Shown here piece after piece: positions 32,758-45,784 of a stretch of 64,000 bases of DNA. Source of the stretch: Sciurus carolinensis (taxonomy: Eukaryota; Chordata; Mammalia; Rodentia; Sciuridae). Every line of letters begins with the position of its first letter. Position 1 is the stretch's first letter. Below the pieces are notes generated by a model. The model made no database searches and was not told where the DNA came from. It saw only the letters and a program-made list of their open reading frames with translations. The stretch covers positions 89,094,143 through 89,158,142 of the forward strand of contig NC_062220.1 of NCBI RefSeq assembly GCF_902686445.1, written 5' to 3'. Both the position numbers and the translations under genes were made by a program.

Positions 32758-33754
32758 ATCTCTTGAATGAGGACATTCGGAAAACTTTCAGGTTGGTGAA
32801 TATATCCGTGTTTTGAGATGGTGGGAACAGAAGCTCCTGCACTTGTGAACCTTCTAGATTGTGCCTTATATAATTCTTCATCTGACTGGTATTTTCTAAA
32901 AAACTAGTCAATGTAAAAAAATTGTTTTGTTTTTTGAGTCTTGTGAGCCATTCTTGGAAAAAGCTGGCCATGGTACAGAAGGATTTTTCCAGAGAAGGGT
33001 CCATGGAGTTCCCATAGAGAAGGGGAGACTTGACTCAGAATCAGTGGTGTTCTTGGTATGCATGATGGAAAAAGATTTCATCATGCACTGGTCAAAGGGA
33101 TAGACAGAGGTGTATTTAGGAAAGTACATATACATTTAAGGAAGAAAGGGGGGTAATCTCAAAAAGATGCATGGTCAAGCAAGGAATACACACTCAAGGG
33201 AGAGACAGCAACCAATTGGTATGGGGTGCTAATATTCATAGAAAGCCAGTGCTAGGAGCTGGACAGGAGGTGGAGCAGGTGGAGCTACACAGTCTTGTAC
33301 CAGTTTCCATTTGCTTGCACATTTCCTTTATTTTAAAAGGGCATGTCACATAAGATTGACAACTATGCTTTCCACATCTCACAGGCTCTTGGGCCTTTCC
33401 TTTAAGACTTAGTAGCTCTCTCCCTCTGTTTCCTAAATCCCTATCTCAGTCAGTCAGAAATATAGGTGGTCTGGACTGTGACTGGCATTTGAAGTATGGG
33501 TACTCTTGAAGGATTGAGACTTCAACCTTTGAGTCTCCACTAACTTTGGGTAATTGGCCTCAGAATTGAAGCAAATTGTAGAACACCCAGCTGGTGTCCA
33601 AGTATTGGTTGGCATCAGAAGACATCCCATTTTCCTCACACCAATAAGCTTACAGTGTAGCAGGGAAGGTGAGCAATGAAGCAAGTCATTAGAATAGGGT
33701 AATGTGCTTGATGAGGCGAGAGGATGAGGTGTTCTGCAGTTACAGGGCAGGGTC
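32758..33754. other. unique sequence
   Basis: Frames of at most about 100 codons on both strands. No recognisable product or repeat. Confidence 0.35.
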
Positions 33755-34500
33755 CTCTATGAAACTGAGGCAGCACAGAAGTGCCCCCTCACCCTGATTC
33801 TTGCAATCAGGCCATAAAGATTTCACACAGGTCAGTCAGCATAACAGGCATGAGCTTATTAGAAGGGATAGATAGGAAAGGGGAAGGGGGGACACTCTCA
33901 AGGGGAGGAGTGAATCCTCTCAGAGAGGAGAGGGATAGCATGTTCCTCTTGCCTTCCAGTTTTATTGGGGGGACCCAGGGAAATTTCCAGAGAGTCCCAC
34001 CCAGGTCCATCTCTTGATTTTTGACTGATGGCAGGATGTCCCCACTGCAATGACAACTCTAGGTCACTTTGGCCCATGCTAACTGGTTCTAATTAGAACC
34101 TGTTCTTATGGTTTTTATGGTTAGGGGGAATTATCTTTATCTTCTTGAGTTCCAGGATCTGGTCAGTATAAGGGTGACAAATGTCCCCTCCTTCAGGATA
34201 ATTTGTGTTCTTATCAGCATTTCTCCTGCACATAACACGTATTTTGCTGAGGGATGTAATGTATCCTGTAGACTTAAGCCAGGCAGGGCTGCAGGAAAAT
34301 TGCTTTTTAAAAGAGAAATCATGTGGGGGTCAGTACAGTGGGTTCTGGGTTATAAATTATTTCCTGGGCTGGGGGTTGTGGTTCAGTGGTAGAGCAGAAC
34401 CTGCCTAGCACATGTGAGGCACTGGGTTCAATCTTCAGCACAACATAAAAATAAAATAAAGTTATTGTGTCCATCCACAACTAAAAAAATTAAAAAAAAA
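33755..34500 (-). repeat. 3' LTR (left) of the minus-strand ERV
   Basis: 33755-34030 matches 45005-45265 by eye: gaggcagcacag.ag, tgattcttgcaatcag.cc, gatttca.ac.g.tca.tcag, aacaggcatgagctt.ttagaaggga and cctgcc-like ttccagtttta. On the minus strand it includes an AATAAA near 33959. The outer part is interrupted by an ID SINE. The two repeats diverge beyond these limits, so the full LTR length is unclear. Confidence 0.55.
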
Positions 34501-34504
34501 AAAG
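34366..34504 (+). mobile_element. ID-derived SINE (squirrel type)
   Basis: The head ggctgggggttgtggttcag has tRNA-like boxes A and B (..ggttcaatcttcagcac), then aaaataaaataaagttattgtgtccatccac and an A tail. The flanks aattatttcc and aattattccc are a likely 10-bp target duplication. Confidence 0.9.
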
Positions 34505-34942
34505 AATTATTCCCCTAACCTCATGCTAATCACCACTCATGTCTCTCTTCCTTATCATTATACCTTCAAGGACTGAAGGTCCCTAAATTCTTACTAAGTT
34601 ACCTGGTCATAGATTAGGTCTGAATCCTTTCTACTGAAAGAGGACAAAGTTTGGAGAATTTACCTGAAGCCCCTGTTCTCTATCAGATGGGGGGCATGGA
34701 CAGTTAAGGGTACATAGCATCAGGGTAGTCCAGAGGTCCATGGTGGCAATTGGTGGGTGACAGGACAAGGTGTATACAGGACAGGCATCATGCTAGGACA
34801 ACAACAAACAAGACAGCCATTAATTACTTTTTTTGTAAATAATTAGCAAAAAAGTAATCAGTAGTTTTTTATCAGCCAATCTCTGGAAACCAAAAAAATA
34901 ATAACTTATTACAGTTTAAGGTAGGATTCAACATGGAATGAT

Positions 34943-35167
34943 TTATGAGGAGAGGCCACTTAAGGCTTTACAAATATAAGCAAAGTTGTTAGAAATACAC
35001 ACAACACTTAGTCTTATAATGGCATAGGTGTCACCCTGAGCTGTATTTAAGCTATCTAATGCCACCTGATTTTTGTAAAATAGTTTTTTGTCATTGGTGC
35101 TACTTCTGTGTTTAATAGAGGAATCCCTTTTGCTGTGTAATTTAGGGCTCTCTTGGTGATGTGCCAC
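34943..35167 (-). pseudogene. Env transmembrane-subunit remnant of the minus-strand ERV
   Basis: A 75-codon frame contains NQVALDSLNTAQGDTYAII, the helix just before the conserved cysteine cluster of ERV1/gamma-type Env transmembrane subunits. The cysteine cluster itself is partly lost (VVCI). It is a decayed fragment with no start or membrane anchor in frame. Confidence 0.6.
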
Positions 35168-35566
35168 ATTATATCTTTTAGACCAATTTGAGGGATAAAT
35201 GTCAGAGCTAGATAATCATACCAGCAAAAGAACAACAACAAAACAACCTTTACAACCTCCCAGTTTTACTTACTTTGGGGAGGACTGACACAAGTGTATA
35301 TCTCAAGTTACATTAAAAGAACATTTGTCTCTCCTTTTAAATGCCCATTCATTACTGTACTTTGTTATACTTTCATGCCAGGTATTTAAGACCAAGTTGA
35401 TAAAAAAAAAAATGACCTGGCTCCTGTTTACCATTAAGATCAGCTGAAATTCTTCAAGGGTTACTCTTGGGAACTTGTGAGAAGATTTCCCTTACCAGCT
35501 GTGCCATCTGCCAGGATGGGCCAGTGTCTGGCTGACCATATGTGGCTTCCCTTGGAAGCATCATGG

Positions 35567-35608
35567 ACATGTCCCTCTATAATGACCCTCCTCTTTGCAG
35601 ACTGTGCA
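35567..35608 (-). pseudogene. Gag nucleocapsid zinc knuckle (CCHC), remnant
   Basis: Reading on the minus strand, 14 codons spell CTVCKEEGHYRGTC, a complete CX2CX4HX4C zinc knuckle as in retroviral nucleocapsid. The surrounding frame is broken within about 60 codons. The same place in the plus-strand copy (19700-19741) has the histidine changed. Confidence 0.75.
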
Positions 35609-36341
35609 CTGGTTGACTTTCTGTTCTCTACATTCTTTCTATCCCCCAATCAGGAGGTCTGGTGATTCACTGGAATTACAGGACCCTTAGAGGGGTCTTG
35701 TCAATCCTTGGGTCCTGGCTGATCTTTAAGGACAAGGGCCAATACATTGACTGTTCTTCCTTAGCCCTTTTACTTCCTTGATTTTGGTCTTCAGGTTTTG
35801 GTTTTGAACTTCCAGCAGGCCAGTGTTACCAGTCTTGAAGTAGGATGTCTTCTTGTCTCTAATTTTATGTCACCCCTCCCATTTAATTGGGGTCAACATT
35901 AGTATTGGGAGTCAGCATTATATCCTCTCTGTCCTGTAGGTAAAGGCTTATTGTCATAAGTTAACTCAGGTTGTTCTGTTAAAAGTACTTCTACAGAACA
36001 CTTATAGGTAACAGCAAAAAAAGCTTCACAAGGAAAAGGGAAAATGAAATTAACAGGTACAGAAATACCCAGTTTGTATCTTTTAACCAAGAAATACCAT
36101 TTCTATAATAACACAAATGTTCCTTTGGTATTTATTTAGCTTCCAAAGACCCATCATTTTATTAACTCAATCACATATGAAATTCTTTGTAAATTTTACT
36201 TTTTTTTAATTTCTTTTAAAATCTCAAATATCTTTTATAAATTACCCAAACCTTTGCTTAGTTTTATATTATATACGCTTTATTTTGAGATCACAGTAAT
36301 CTTTACAGCAAGAATCAATATTTTGAACACACACACACACA

Positions 36342-36533
36342 TTTTTTTTGTTTTTGTTTTTTGGTACCAGGGATTGAACTCAGGGGCACTAAACCACTGA
36401 GCCACATCCCCACCCCTATTTTGTATTTTATTTAAAGACAGCATCTCACTGAGTTGCTTAGTGCCTGGTGGTTGCTGAAGTTTGCTTTGAACTTGTGATC
36501 TCCCTGCCTCAGCCTCCTGAGTCACTGGGATTA
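36342..36533 (-). mobile_element. dimeric B1-ID SINE
   Basis: In plus orientation it reads T-run, ggtaccagggattgaactcagg, aaccactgagccacatcccc, then the B1 part gcatctcactgagttgctta ... gtgatc..cctgcctcagcctcctgagtcactgggatta. It is a reverse-oriented sciurid-type fusion SINE inside the ERV. Confidence 0.85.
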
Positions 36534-37544
36534 TTTCAAATATAATTTTAAATGAGCTTAATTCAAGATTACTTTGAAGCCATTCTAGAATGGAGTAGGG
36601 TGAAAGTTAAAACCTTATCTTGGGTGAGACTGACCTTTTGAACAAATTGTAAAAATGTCTTATTTTTGAAGCTGATCTTTTCCTCTTTTAAATATCATTC
36701 TATAACGTTCTCATGGATTGTTTTCTGAGTCTGTGCAAATACCAGTTAACATAATTCAACATTACATCTGAAACATGAATCAAATAGAAAAGACAAAAAG
36801 CTTCTAACTTCCTTTTTGTGAAAAAAGGTGTCAAAACGTTTTCATGTTCTACATCATCAAACTTTAAACTAATCAGTTCTTCTTATTACCTTCCAGAACT
36901 ACATTTAAATTCTCATCTCAGTGTAAAGAATAACACAAAATTTTTATATATCACAGGTTACCTCTATCCAGTTACAAAACTCAAATGATGTAAATAGAAC
37001 CTCAACTAAATTTGTTGTTTGTATATAAATCTGACAGAGACTCTTGTTACAGATGATCTTAGTTTGAAGAACACCAGCTTGGTAAAGTGCTCTTCTACAC
37101 TTTAGACTTTAAAAGACTTATTATATACTTGGAGGACATGAATAAATCTAGTATATGAAGAAGCCAATAATAATTAGCATCACAGTTATGCAGATGTTCT
37201 TATATTAACTTAGCTTTAACTTCTAAAATAAAATTTAGGATCCATAATGTAGAGTAACTATAATCACAGGTCTGCATACATTAGCAGCACTGACAAAAAT
37301 CAAAGGATAGCTTCAAATTTCTTATAAGTTTAGGAAACAGTGTTTGGGATCAGAAATAGACTTGTTATGTGATGTATTAATGCATCTGATTTCCACAATA
37401 ATAAAACATTTCAGTAGCCAAAGCAAATAGATGTAGGAAAGATTTTAAAAATGATAGTGTGACCCTTTTATGTCAGCTATAATATAAAAAAGAGAGCACT
37501 TAATGGTTACCTTGCCTGTGTTAAAGCTACAAAGCTTTTCTTTT

Positions 37545-40500
37545 CTTTTTTTTAAATTTATTTTGATTCATTGTAAACAAATGGGGTAAAACATTTCTCT
37601 GGTTGTATATGAAGTAGAGTCATACCATTTGTGTAATCATTCACGTACATAGGGTAATGATGTTTGTCTCAATCTGCTATTTTTCCCTTCCCCCACCCCT
37701 CCCATCCCTCTTTCCTCTATACAACCCATCTTTCCTCCATTCTTGCCTCCCTCCAACCCCCCATTATGTATCATCATCCACTTATCAGAGAGATCATTCA
37801 TCCTTTGATTTTTTGGGATTGACTTATCTCACTTAGCATGATATTCTCCAACTTCATCCATTTGCCTGAAAATGCCATAATTTTATTCTTCTTTATGACT
37901 GAATAATATTCCATGATGTATATATACCACAGTTTCTTTGCCCATTCATCAATTGAAGGGCATCTAGGTTGGTTCCACAATCTAGCTATTGTGAACTGAG
38001 CAGCTATGAACATTGATGTGGCTGCATTACTGTAGTTTGCTGATTTTAAGTCCTTTGGGTATAGGCCAAGGAGTGGGATAGCTGGGTCAAATAGTGGTTC
38101 CATTCCAAGTTCTCTAAGGAATCGCCACACTGCTTTCCAGAGTGGCTGCACTAATTTGTAGCCCCACCAGCAATGTATGAGTGTACCTTTTTCCCCACAT
38201 CCTCACCAACACCTATTGTTGCTTATATTCTTGATAATTGCCATTCTAATTGAGGTGAGATGAAATCTTAGGGTGGTTTTGATTTGCATTTCTCTTAATA
38301 CTAGAGATGTTGAACATTTTTTCATATATATGTGGATTGCTTGTAGATCTTCTGTGAAGTGTCTGCTCATTTCCTTAGCCCATTTGTTGATTGGGTTATT
38401 TGTATTCTTGGTGTAAAGTTTTTTGAGTTCTTTATAGATTATGGAGATTAGTGCTCTATCTGAAGTGCGTGTGAAAAAGATTTTCTCCCACTCTGTAAGC
38501 TCTTTTTTCACATTATTGATTGTTTCCTTTGCTGCAAAATAAAAGCTTTTTAGTTTGAATCCATCCCATTTATTGATCCTGGCTTTCATTTCTTGAGCTC
38601 TGGGAGTTTTGTGAAGGAAGTCTGGTCCTAAGTCAACATCATGAAGATTCAGACCTAATTATTCTTCTATTTCGTGCAAGGTCTCTGGTCTGATTCCAAG
38701 GTCCTTGATCCATTTCAAGTTGAGTTTTGTACAGGGTGAGTGATAGAGGTCTAATTTCATTTTGCTGCATATGGATTTCAAGTTTTCCCAGCACCATTTG
38801 TTGAACAGGCTATCTTTTCTCCATTGTATGTTTTTGGCACCTTTGTCTAGTATGAGAAAACTGTATTTATTTGGGTTTGTCTCTGAGTTCTCTATTCTGT
38901 ACCATTGATCCACATGTCTATTTTGATGCCAACACCATGCCGTTTTTGTTACTATTGCTCTGTAGTATAGTTGGAGTTCTGGTATTGTGATACCCCCTGC
39001 TTCATTTTTCCTGCTAAGGATTGCTTTAGCTATTCTGGGTCTCTTATTTTTCCAGATGAATTTCATTACTGCTTGCTCTATTTCTGTGAGGTATGTCATT
39101 GGGATTTTAACTGGAATTGCATTGAATTTGTATAGTGCTTTTGGTAGTATGGCCATTTTGACAATATTAATTCTGCCTATCCAAGAACATGGGAGATCTT
39201 TCCATCTACTAAGGTTTTCTTTAATTTCTTTCTTTCATGTTCTGTAGTTCTCACTGTAGAAGTCTTTCACCTCTTTTTTTTAGATCCATTCTCGTGTTTT
39301 GTTTTTTTTTTTTTGTCATTGTTTGTTTGTTTTTGAGGTTATTGTGAATGGAGTAGGTTTCATAATTTCTCTTTCAGAGGATTCATCACTTATGAATAGA
39401 AATGCATTACATTTATGCATGTTGGTTTTATATTCTGCTACTTTGCTAAATTCATTTATGAGTTCTAGTTTTCTGGTGGAGCTTTTTGGATCCTCTAAAC
39501 ATAGAATCATGTCATTGGCAAATAGTGATACCTTGAGTTCTTCTTTTGCTATTAATATCCCTTTAATTTCTTTGGTCTAATTGCTCTGGCTAGAATTTCA
39601 AGCTTGATGTTGAATAGAAGTGGTGAAAGAATGCATCCTTGTTTTGTCCCAGTTTTTAGAGGGAATACTTTCAGGTTTACACCGTTTAGAATGATGTTGG
39701 CCTTGGGCTTAGAATAGATAGCCTTTACAAGGTTGAAGTATGTTCCTACTATTCGTATTTTTTCTAGTGTTTTGAGCATGAAGGGGTACTGTATTTTATG
39801 AAACACTTTTTCTGCATCTATTGAAATAATCATGATTCTTAACTTTAAGTCTATTGATATGATGAATTCCCTTTATTGATTTCTGGATATTGAACCAACC
39901 TTACATCCCTGGGATGAACCCTACTTGATCGTGGTGCACTATCTTTTTAATATGTTTTTGTATGTGATTTGCTAGATTTTGTTAGGATTTTTGTGTCTAT
40001 ATTCATCAGGGATATTGGTCTGAAATTTTCTTTCCTTGATGTGTCTTTATCTGGTTTTGGTATCAGGGTGATACTAGTTTTATAGAATGAGTTTGGAAGG
40101 GTTCCCTACTTTTGTACTTTAAGGAATACTTTGAGAAGTATTAGTATTAGTTCTTCCTTGAAGGTCTTGTAGAACTTGACTGAGAATCCATTTGGTCCTG
40201 GGCTCTTCTTGGTAGTCTTTTGATGGCTTTTTCTATTTCATTGCTTGAGATTGATCTGTTTAAATTGTATAAGTCCTCCTGATTCAGTTTAGAAGGATCA
40301 TGTGTCTCTAGAAATTTGTCGACATCTTGGAGATTTTCTATTTTGTTGGAGTATAGATTTTCAAAATAGCTTCTAATTATGTTTTGTATTTCAATCGTGT
40401 CTGTCACAATATTTCCTTTTTCATCATGAATTTTAGTATTTTGAATTTTCTCTCTCCTCTTCATTAGTGTGGTTAAGGGTTTATCAATTTTTTGTTTACT

Positions 40501-41872
40501 TTTTCAAAGAACCAACTTTTGTCAATTTTTGAATTCTTTTTTTTTCAGTTTCATTGATTTCAGCTCTGATTTTAATTATTTTGTCTTCTACTAGTTTTGG
40601 TGTTGATCTGTTCTTTTTCTAGGGCTTTGAGATGTAATGTTAGGTCATTTAGTTGTTGACTTTTTATTCTTTTATTGAATGCTGTCCATGCAATGAATTA
40701 CCCTCTTAGTAGTGCTTTCTGAATGTCCCAGAGATTTTGATACGTTGTATCATTGTTCTCATTTACCACTAATTTTTTTTTATCTCCTCCCTGATGACTT
40801 CTGTTATCCATGCATCCTTCAATAGCCTATTATTTAGTATCCGTGTGTTGGAATAGTTTGTTTTTTATTTTATCATTATTTCTAATTTCATTCCATTATG
40901 ATCTGATACAATACAAGGTAGTATCTCTATTCTTTTGTATTTACTAAGGGCTGCTTTGTGGCATAACAGATGATCTATTTTAGGGAAGGATCCATGTGCT
41001 GCTGAGAAGAAAATGTATTCACTTGTTGATGGATAGAATATTCTATATATGCCTGTCAAGTCTAAATTATTGATTGCATTATTGAGTTCTATGTCTTCTT
41101 TGTTCAGTTTTTGCTTAGAAGATCTAACCAGTGGTGAGAGAGATGTGTTAAAGTCACCCAGTATTATTGTGTTGTGGTCTATTCGACATCTGGAATTGAG
41201 AAGGATTTGTATGAAGTACATGGAAGTGCCATTGTTTGGGGCATAAATATTTATGATTGCTATGTCTTCCTGATTTATGGTTCCCTTAAGCAGTATGAAA
41301 TGTCCTTCTTTATCCCTTCTGACTAACATTGGCTTGAAGTCCACTTTACCTGGTATAAGAATGGAAACCCCCACTTTTTTACTGGGTGCATGTATATGGT
41401 GTTTTTTTCCCATCTTTTTACCTTTAGTCTATGGATGTCTTTTTCTATGAAATGAATCTCTTAAAGGCAGCATATTGTTGGGTCTTTTTAAAAAATCCAA
41501 TCTGTCAGTTTATGTCTTTTGATTAATGAGTTTAGGCCATTAACATTCAGGGTTATTATTGAGATGTGATTTGTATTCCCAGTCATTTGGGCTTATTTTT
41601 GGTTTTTAACTTGACTTGGTTTCTCCTTTGAGTGGCTTTCCCTTTAGGATATTTTCTTCCTTTGCTGTACTGTTGTTTTTCATTTCCTCCTCATGGAATA
41701 TTTTGCTGAGAATTTTCTGTACTTCAGGCTTTATATTTGTAAATTCTTTTAACTTTTGTTTATCATGGAAGGATTTTATTTCATCATCAAATCTGAAGGT
41801 TAGTTTTGCTGAGTATAAGATTCTTGGTTGGCATCCATGTTCTTTCAGAGCTTGAATCATGTTGTTCCACAT
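37545..41872 (-). mobile_element. 5'-truncated L1 (ORF1 end, ORF2, 3'UTR), inserted in the minus-strand ERV
   Basis: In minus orientation it starts inside ORF1 at 41872 (41872-41606, C-terminal domain), then ORF2 endonuclease (41413-40865, with GDFN and SDHNG motifs), linker (40464-40147), RT (39833-39316), and C-terminal pieces (39156-38659, 38589-38203, 38151-37798). It ends in the 3'UTR and a T-rich tail complement at about 37545. Many frameshifts and stops, so it is inactive. ERV sequence continues on both sides. Confidence 0.88.
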
Positions 41873-43380
41873 TTAATAATTTTTTATTAATAGTAAAAAT
41901 TTAAATTTAAAAAGAAAAATAATCTACAATATAACAGTCATATGCTATTCAAACTTCCCAGTCTTCAGTAGCCTAATGCATGAGAGGTTCCTCTTTTTTA
42001 TCTTGGATTTTAAGGCAAAAATCTTACTTTACCATACAAAATACTTTCTCATTGAGAAACATTTTTTCGTTTAATATATCTTATCAAAATACATTTTTAT
42101 TCCTTTAACTTTTACATCTCCCTTTTTCTAGTTGTTTACTCTTAAATTTACATTCTGAAACAATCTTTATAAAACTTGTGAATTTTTTGTCATTCATTTT
42201 TAATATGATATAATACTTTGCTTTTTATAGTACTTTAATCACAATACAACTGAAACTTTTTGAACTCTTTGCATATAGAATTACATCTGTTAGAATTTTA
42301 ACTCAATTGGGGCTTTTAGTTTAGGCCCTAAAACAAAGCATTTTGAACTGTTTTTCCATTCACCAACAAGTTATAAAAACACATTTAATAGATTTAAATA
42401 CATATGTTGTCTTACAGAACTCAAGAAGCCAAAGAGCACTTGAGTTTATATTTAGTAGTTGATGTTTTAATATTTTAACTTTGGAAACTAAAGAGATATT
42501 TTCTCTAACAACATTTATAAATGTTTGTCCCATTTGTTACCATTTTTAACTGTTAACTTTAGGTGACCCATGAAAACCAAAATATCAAACAAGCTTCATG
42601 AATATTTTAAACCATCTATTTGCTTCCAAAGAAAAATCCTGAAAGCAATGGACATTACATTGTTAACATTTTATGGAAAGCAACACTCGTTTTGGAAAAA
42701 ACAATTGGATTAGTAATTTTAAAGACATCTTTATTTAAAAAAAAAAAACTAATTTAAGTCACTGAAAGTTATTTGGATCCTTTCTTTCTTTCTTTCTTTC
42801 TTTGTTTATTTTTTATAAGCACTCATTTATCCATAAGCCAATTTTGGTACAAAGTATATGACAAATAGACACAAACACATATGTAGACACAACATACAAT
42901 ACACAGGTGTGCACAAATGCACATGAACAGACAGGAAAAAAGATTTATAGCTTTTTATCTGGTATTATAACTCCACAGTAGGAAACAAAGTGTTACAGAT
43001 GTTTATTACACAAAATGCCAGATTTAACCCTTTAGAAATTAAATAGAGCATTTCACGGATGTCCTTTGAATGACAGCAAGCAATAGATTACAGAATAGAG
43101 AACACAGACCTTGGGGAGGTCTGTAAGGTTGTGGGTGGTCTGCCAAGCACAGCTGGACACTGAGTTGATGGTTCAGGTGGCCTCCTGTCCATCTAAGAGG
43201 TAGATGTTTGTCAACCAGAACCACTTTTTATTCTCCTTTTCAGGAACTTCTAAAGGTGACGATTTCTTCCCTTTTCCTGTGTAATTTCAGACTTAACTCT
43301 TAAAGAATTGACCACTGAATAAAACAGTAGAAAGCAGAGACCTAAAAAAAATTTTAGTTAGACAAAACAAGACTAATGAG
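41873..43380 (-). pseudogene. ERV internal region of the minus-strand copy
   Basis: Its reverse complement aligns with 10860-12350. Shared blocks include attaaagtactataaaa, gagaaagtattttctgtgat-like, tgtattgtat..tgtgtctacatatgtg, gataaatgagtgct, aagatgtctttaaaattacta and atgtccattgc. A frame at 43224-43039 (LRWTGGHLNHQLSVQLCLAD) is the best-preserved piece, but I cannot assign its domain. A (TTTC)n repeat lies at 42781-42805. Confidence 0.6.
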
Positions 43381-45004
43381 AACAAAAATATATTCATTTA
43401 GGTGCATAGGACCAAAGGTGAATTCACTAGAAAAACCACAAGGTCCAAAAGAGACAGAGGTTTTGTTTTGTTTTTAAATAAACTGGACATAATTACTCTA
43501 GTAAAATAGCATAAGGGGTATCTATGTCAGACCACAGTGCACTTTGGGATAAAATTGAATCAGTCCAGATATTTAAAGAATGTAGTAGTTCATGAGCTCC
43601 TCAGGAAAAGACTCTCGAGAAAACTTGTATGTAAGGGATTTTCCCATTTCCCTTCTGTATGTAATCATTTCCCATTTGGAGAGTAGAGAAAATCCTGAGA
43701 GAAGTGGGGCACCTGCTGAGATTCCTGGACTTGTCCCTGTGGTTTAGGGCTAATGCTGTTTCCAAAGAAGAATGTAGACCTCTTAAATGTCCTCTGGGAC
43801 AAGATGTAGCCAGCCTTTTCAGGTCCTCTTCCCCTCTTCTCCCATGTTCTCTGGAATTTAGGGAGAAACCTATAGAGAAAGCAGAATCCCAGAGTACACA
43901 AAGAAATAAATTGGTCATTTGTAGGGATTTCAGATCAGTCAGTGTAAGAGGAGTGAAAGTCCTTCTAGTCGAGCAAACTCCTCAGGACAAGAGGCGCTCT
44001 GTTTGAATGAATTAGAATTGCTCTTCAACTCCTCTGTCCTTGAGGCCAGGAGACATTATCTTATTATAATAACCTTTGGTACTAGTGGACTCTAAGAAGC
44101 AAGCAAGTTATGTGATCTGCACACGCACAAAGCTAACTGTGTACTATGTAACCTAGGTAACTCGATATGACCCTGGAATAGATAATAAACTGGACTGGCT
44201 TTCCCACCAGAGCCACTTCTTGCTCTTCGCCATCCTGCTTGCCTCTTTACTGCTCTCCCCTTAATCCTTATAGCTGAACCCCAATTAACCTTTATAGTCA
44301 TTTATGTCCCATAGTGGCATGTATTTAAAAGTGACACTTTCCTCTCTGATCTCCAACCAGTTTGGGCAAATTGCTCATGCAGTTACATTCCAGATGCAAG
44401 TCTTAGAGGGCTAGGTATCAGGCAGAAAGCTAAGGAGTAAGGAAAGCTGACATTTTGAGCATGAGAGGCAAAGAGCATTAAATAGGGCATCCTGACCCAG
44501 AGATGGAGGGTAAGTACCCACTTCACCTTAGATGTGAATAGTTCTCACTGATTTGAGCCTTAAGTGAGGTCTCACAATGTTCTGTTGATCTGGAGATAAA
44601 GATGAGAAGGTAAGAGGAAGAGAAAGATATTTCTTTACCCAAAAAGGAGTTTGGGTTCAAAATCTCATAATCACTAACCTTCAGATTTTAGGATATTGCT
44701 CTTGCAAGAACCTTCCAATTGCCAGTGGGTAAGCATCATTCCCCCAAAAGGTCAAGAGCGAAAGCTTCATTTCTTACCCATAAGGTCTATGGCATTTGAG
44801 TTCCAATCAAGAGATCTTCAGGTTTTTACTAGAGTGTGTGGTAGCCAAAAACCCATCAATTATCTCAAGATTTTGCCTGCAGTCACCAAGAATCTGAGGT
44901 AGAGAACAGAGGTTCAGAGAAAACTGAATGGAGAAAATAACCAGAAAAGAATTGGAGTAACTTATGATAACCAGACAGAAACACCAAAAGTTAGAGAGCA
45001 CAGG
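43381..45004 (-). other. probable 5' part of the minus-strand ERV, not resolved
   Basis: It lies between recognised internal sequence and the right LTR-like repeat, but I see only weak similarity to the plus-strand copy. Frames are below 110 codons. No host gene is evident. Confidence 0.35.
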
Positions 45005-45345
45005 TGCTCTGCATAACTGAGACAGCACAGAGGCCGCCCACACCCCTACTTGACTCTGATTCATACAATCAGACCAGAGATTTCAGACATGTCACTCAGA
45101 GCAACAGGCATGAGTTTTTTAGAAGGGAAAGGAAAGGGGAAAACTCTGAAGGGAGAGAGTGGGTTATTTCATAGAATAGAGGGATGACACATTTCTCCTG
45201 CCTTACAGTTTTACAGGGAAGTTTCCAGAGTCCCAATCAGGTCCATATTTTGACCTTTGACTGACAGCATAGGAGCTGCATGAAGTACCTGCAAAAGGGG
45301 ATGGTGTGATGCTCAGAGTTGGAAATTTTAAGGAAATTTAATTCC
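45005..45345 (-). repeat. 5' LTR-like repeat (right) of the minus-strand ERV
   Basis: 45005-45265 matches 33755-34030. On the minus strand it is preceded by a purine run (gaggggaatt, near 45340), which could be a polypurine tract. That would instead make this a 3' LTR of a further element extending rightward, so its role is not settled. Confidence 0.5.
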
Positions 45346-45784
45346 CCTCTTTTTTAATTCTTCAATTTTCTGCACCCTTAATTTTTTTTAAAAACTTTAA
45401 AATAGCCCTCAGTAAGTTTTCTTTGTGAGGGTCTTGATGTTTTCATTGCCAGGGTGATTGGGTGATTTGGGTGACAAAGGAGGGTCCAGACAACCCAGCA
45501 GGGTATGAAATAATCTTGAAACAATAATCTTTCCTAAGGGAAAGTAATTATGACTGGGTGAGGTCTTGACATTCCAAGCCCCCATCTTCAAGGTGCTTAT
45601 CTGTCAGATTAGCCTCCCTGTGGTTTTCAGTCCCCCTTCATTGTCTTTTCCCTACTCACCCATTCATGGTTGACTAGCTACTTAACCAGGAGAGTCAGTG
45701 CAAGAGTGTGACTATATCACTTGATCCCCTTGATCCCTGTGTACCTAGATGTCAGTTTGTGATTACATGAACCAGTTAACTCAC
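45346..45784. other. unassigned sequence
   Basis: No long frames. It may be env-end sequence of another ERV if the repeat to its left is a 3' LTR. Nothing firm. Confidence 0.3.

Larger units (their letters stand above)
33755..45345 (-). mobile_element. minus-strand pol-less ERV, relative of 8436-21221, split by an L1
   Basis: LTR-like direct repeats lie at about 33755-34030 and 45005-45265. Between them, reading on the minus strand, are internal sequence related to 10860-12350 (43230-41873), an L1 (41872-37545), the continuation related to 18991-19230 (37530-37000), a nucleocapsid zinc knuckle (35608-35567) and an Env transmembrane remnant (35167-34943). As in the plus-strand copy, pol is missing between the last two. 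The internal region is shared, but the LTRs look unrelated to those of the plus-strand copies. SINEs have inserted at 34366-34504 and 36342-36533. Confidence 0.62.

Noticed and set aside
34826..34856. Inverted repeat attactttttt / aaaaaagtaat
   Set aside because: Low-complexity A/T runs inside decayed ERV sequence. Likely chance.
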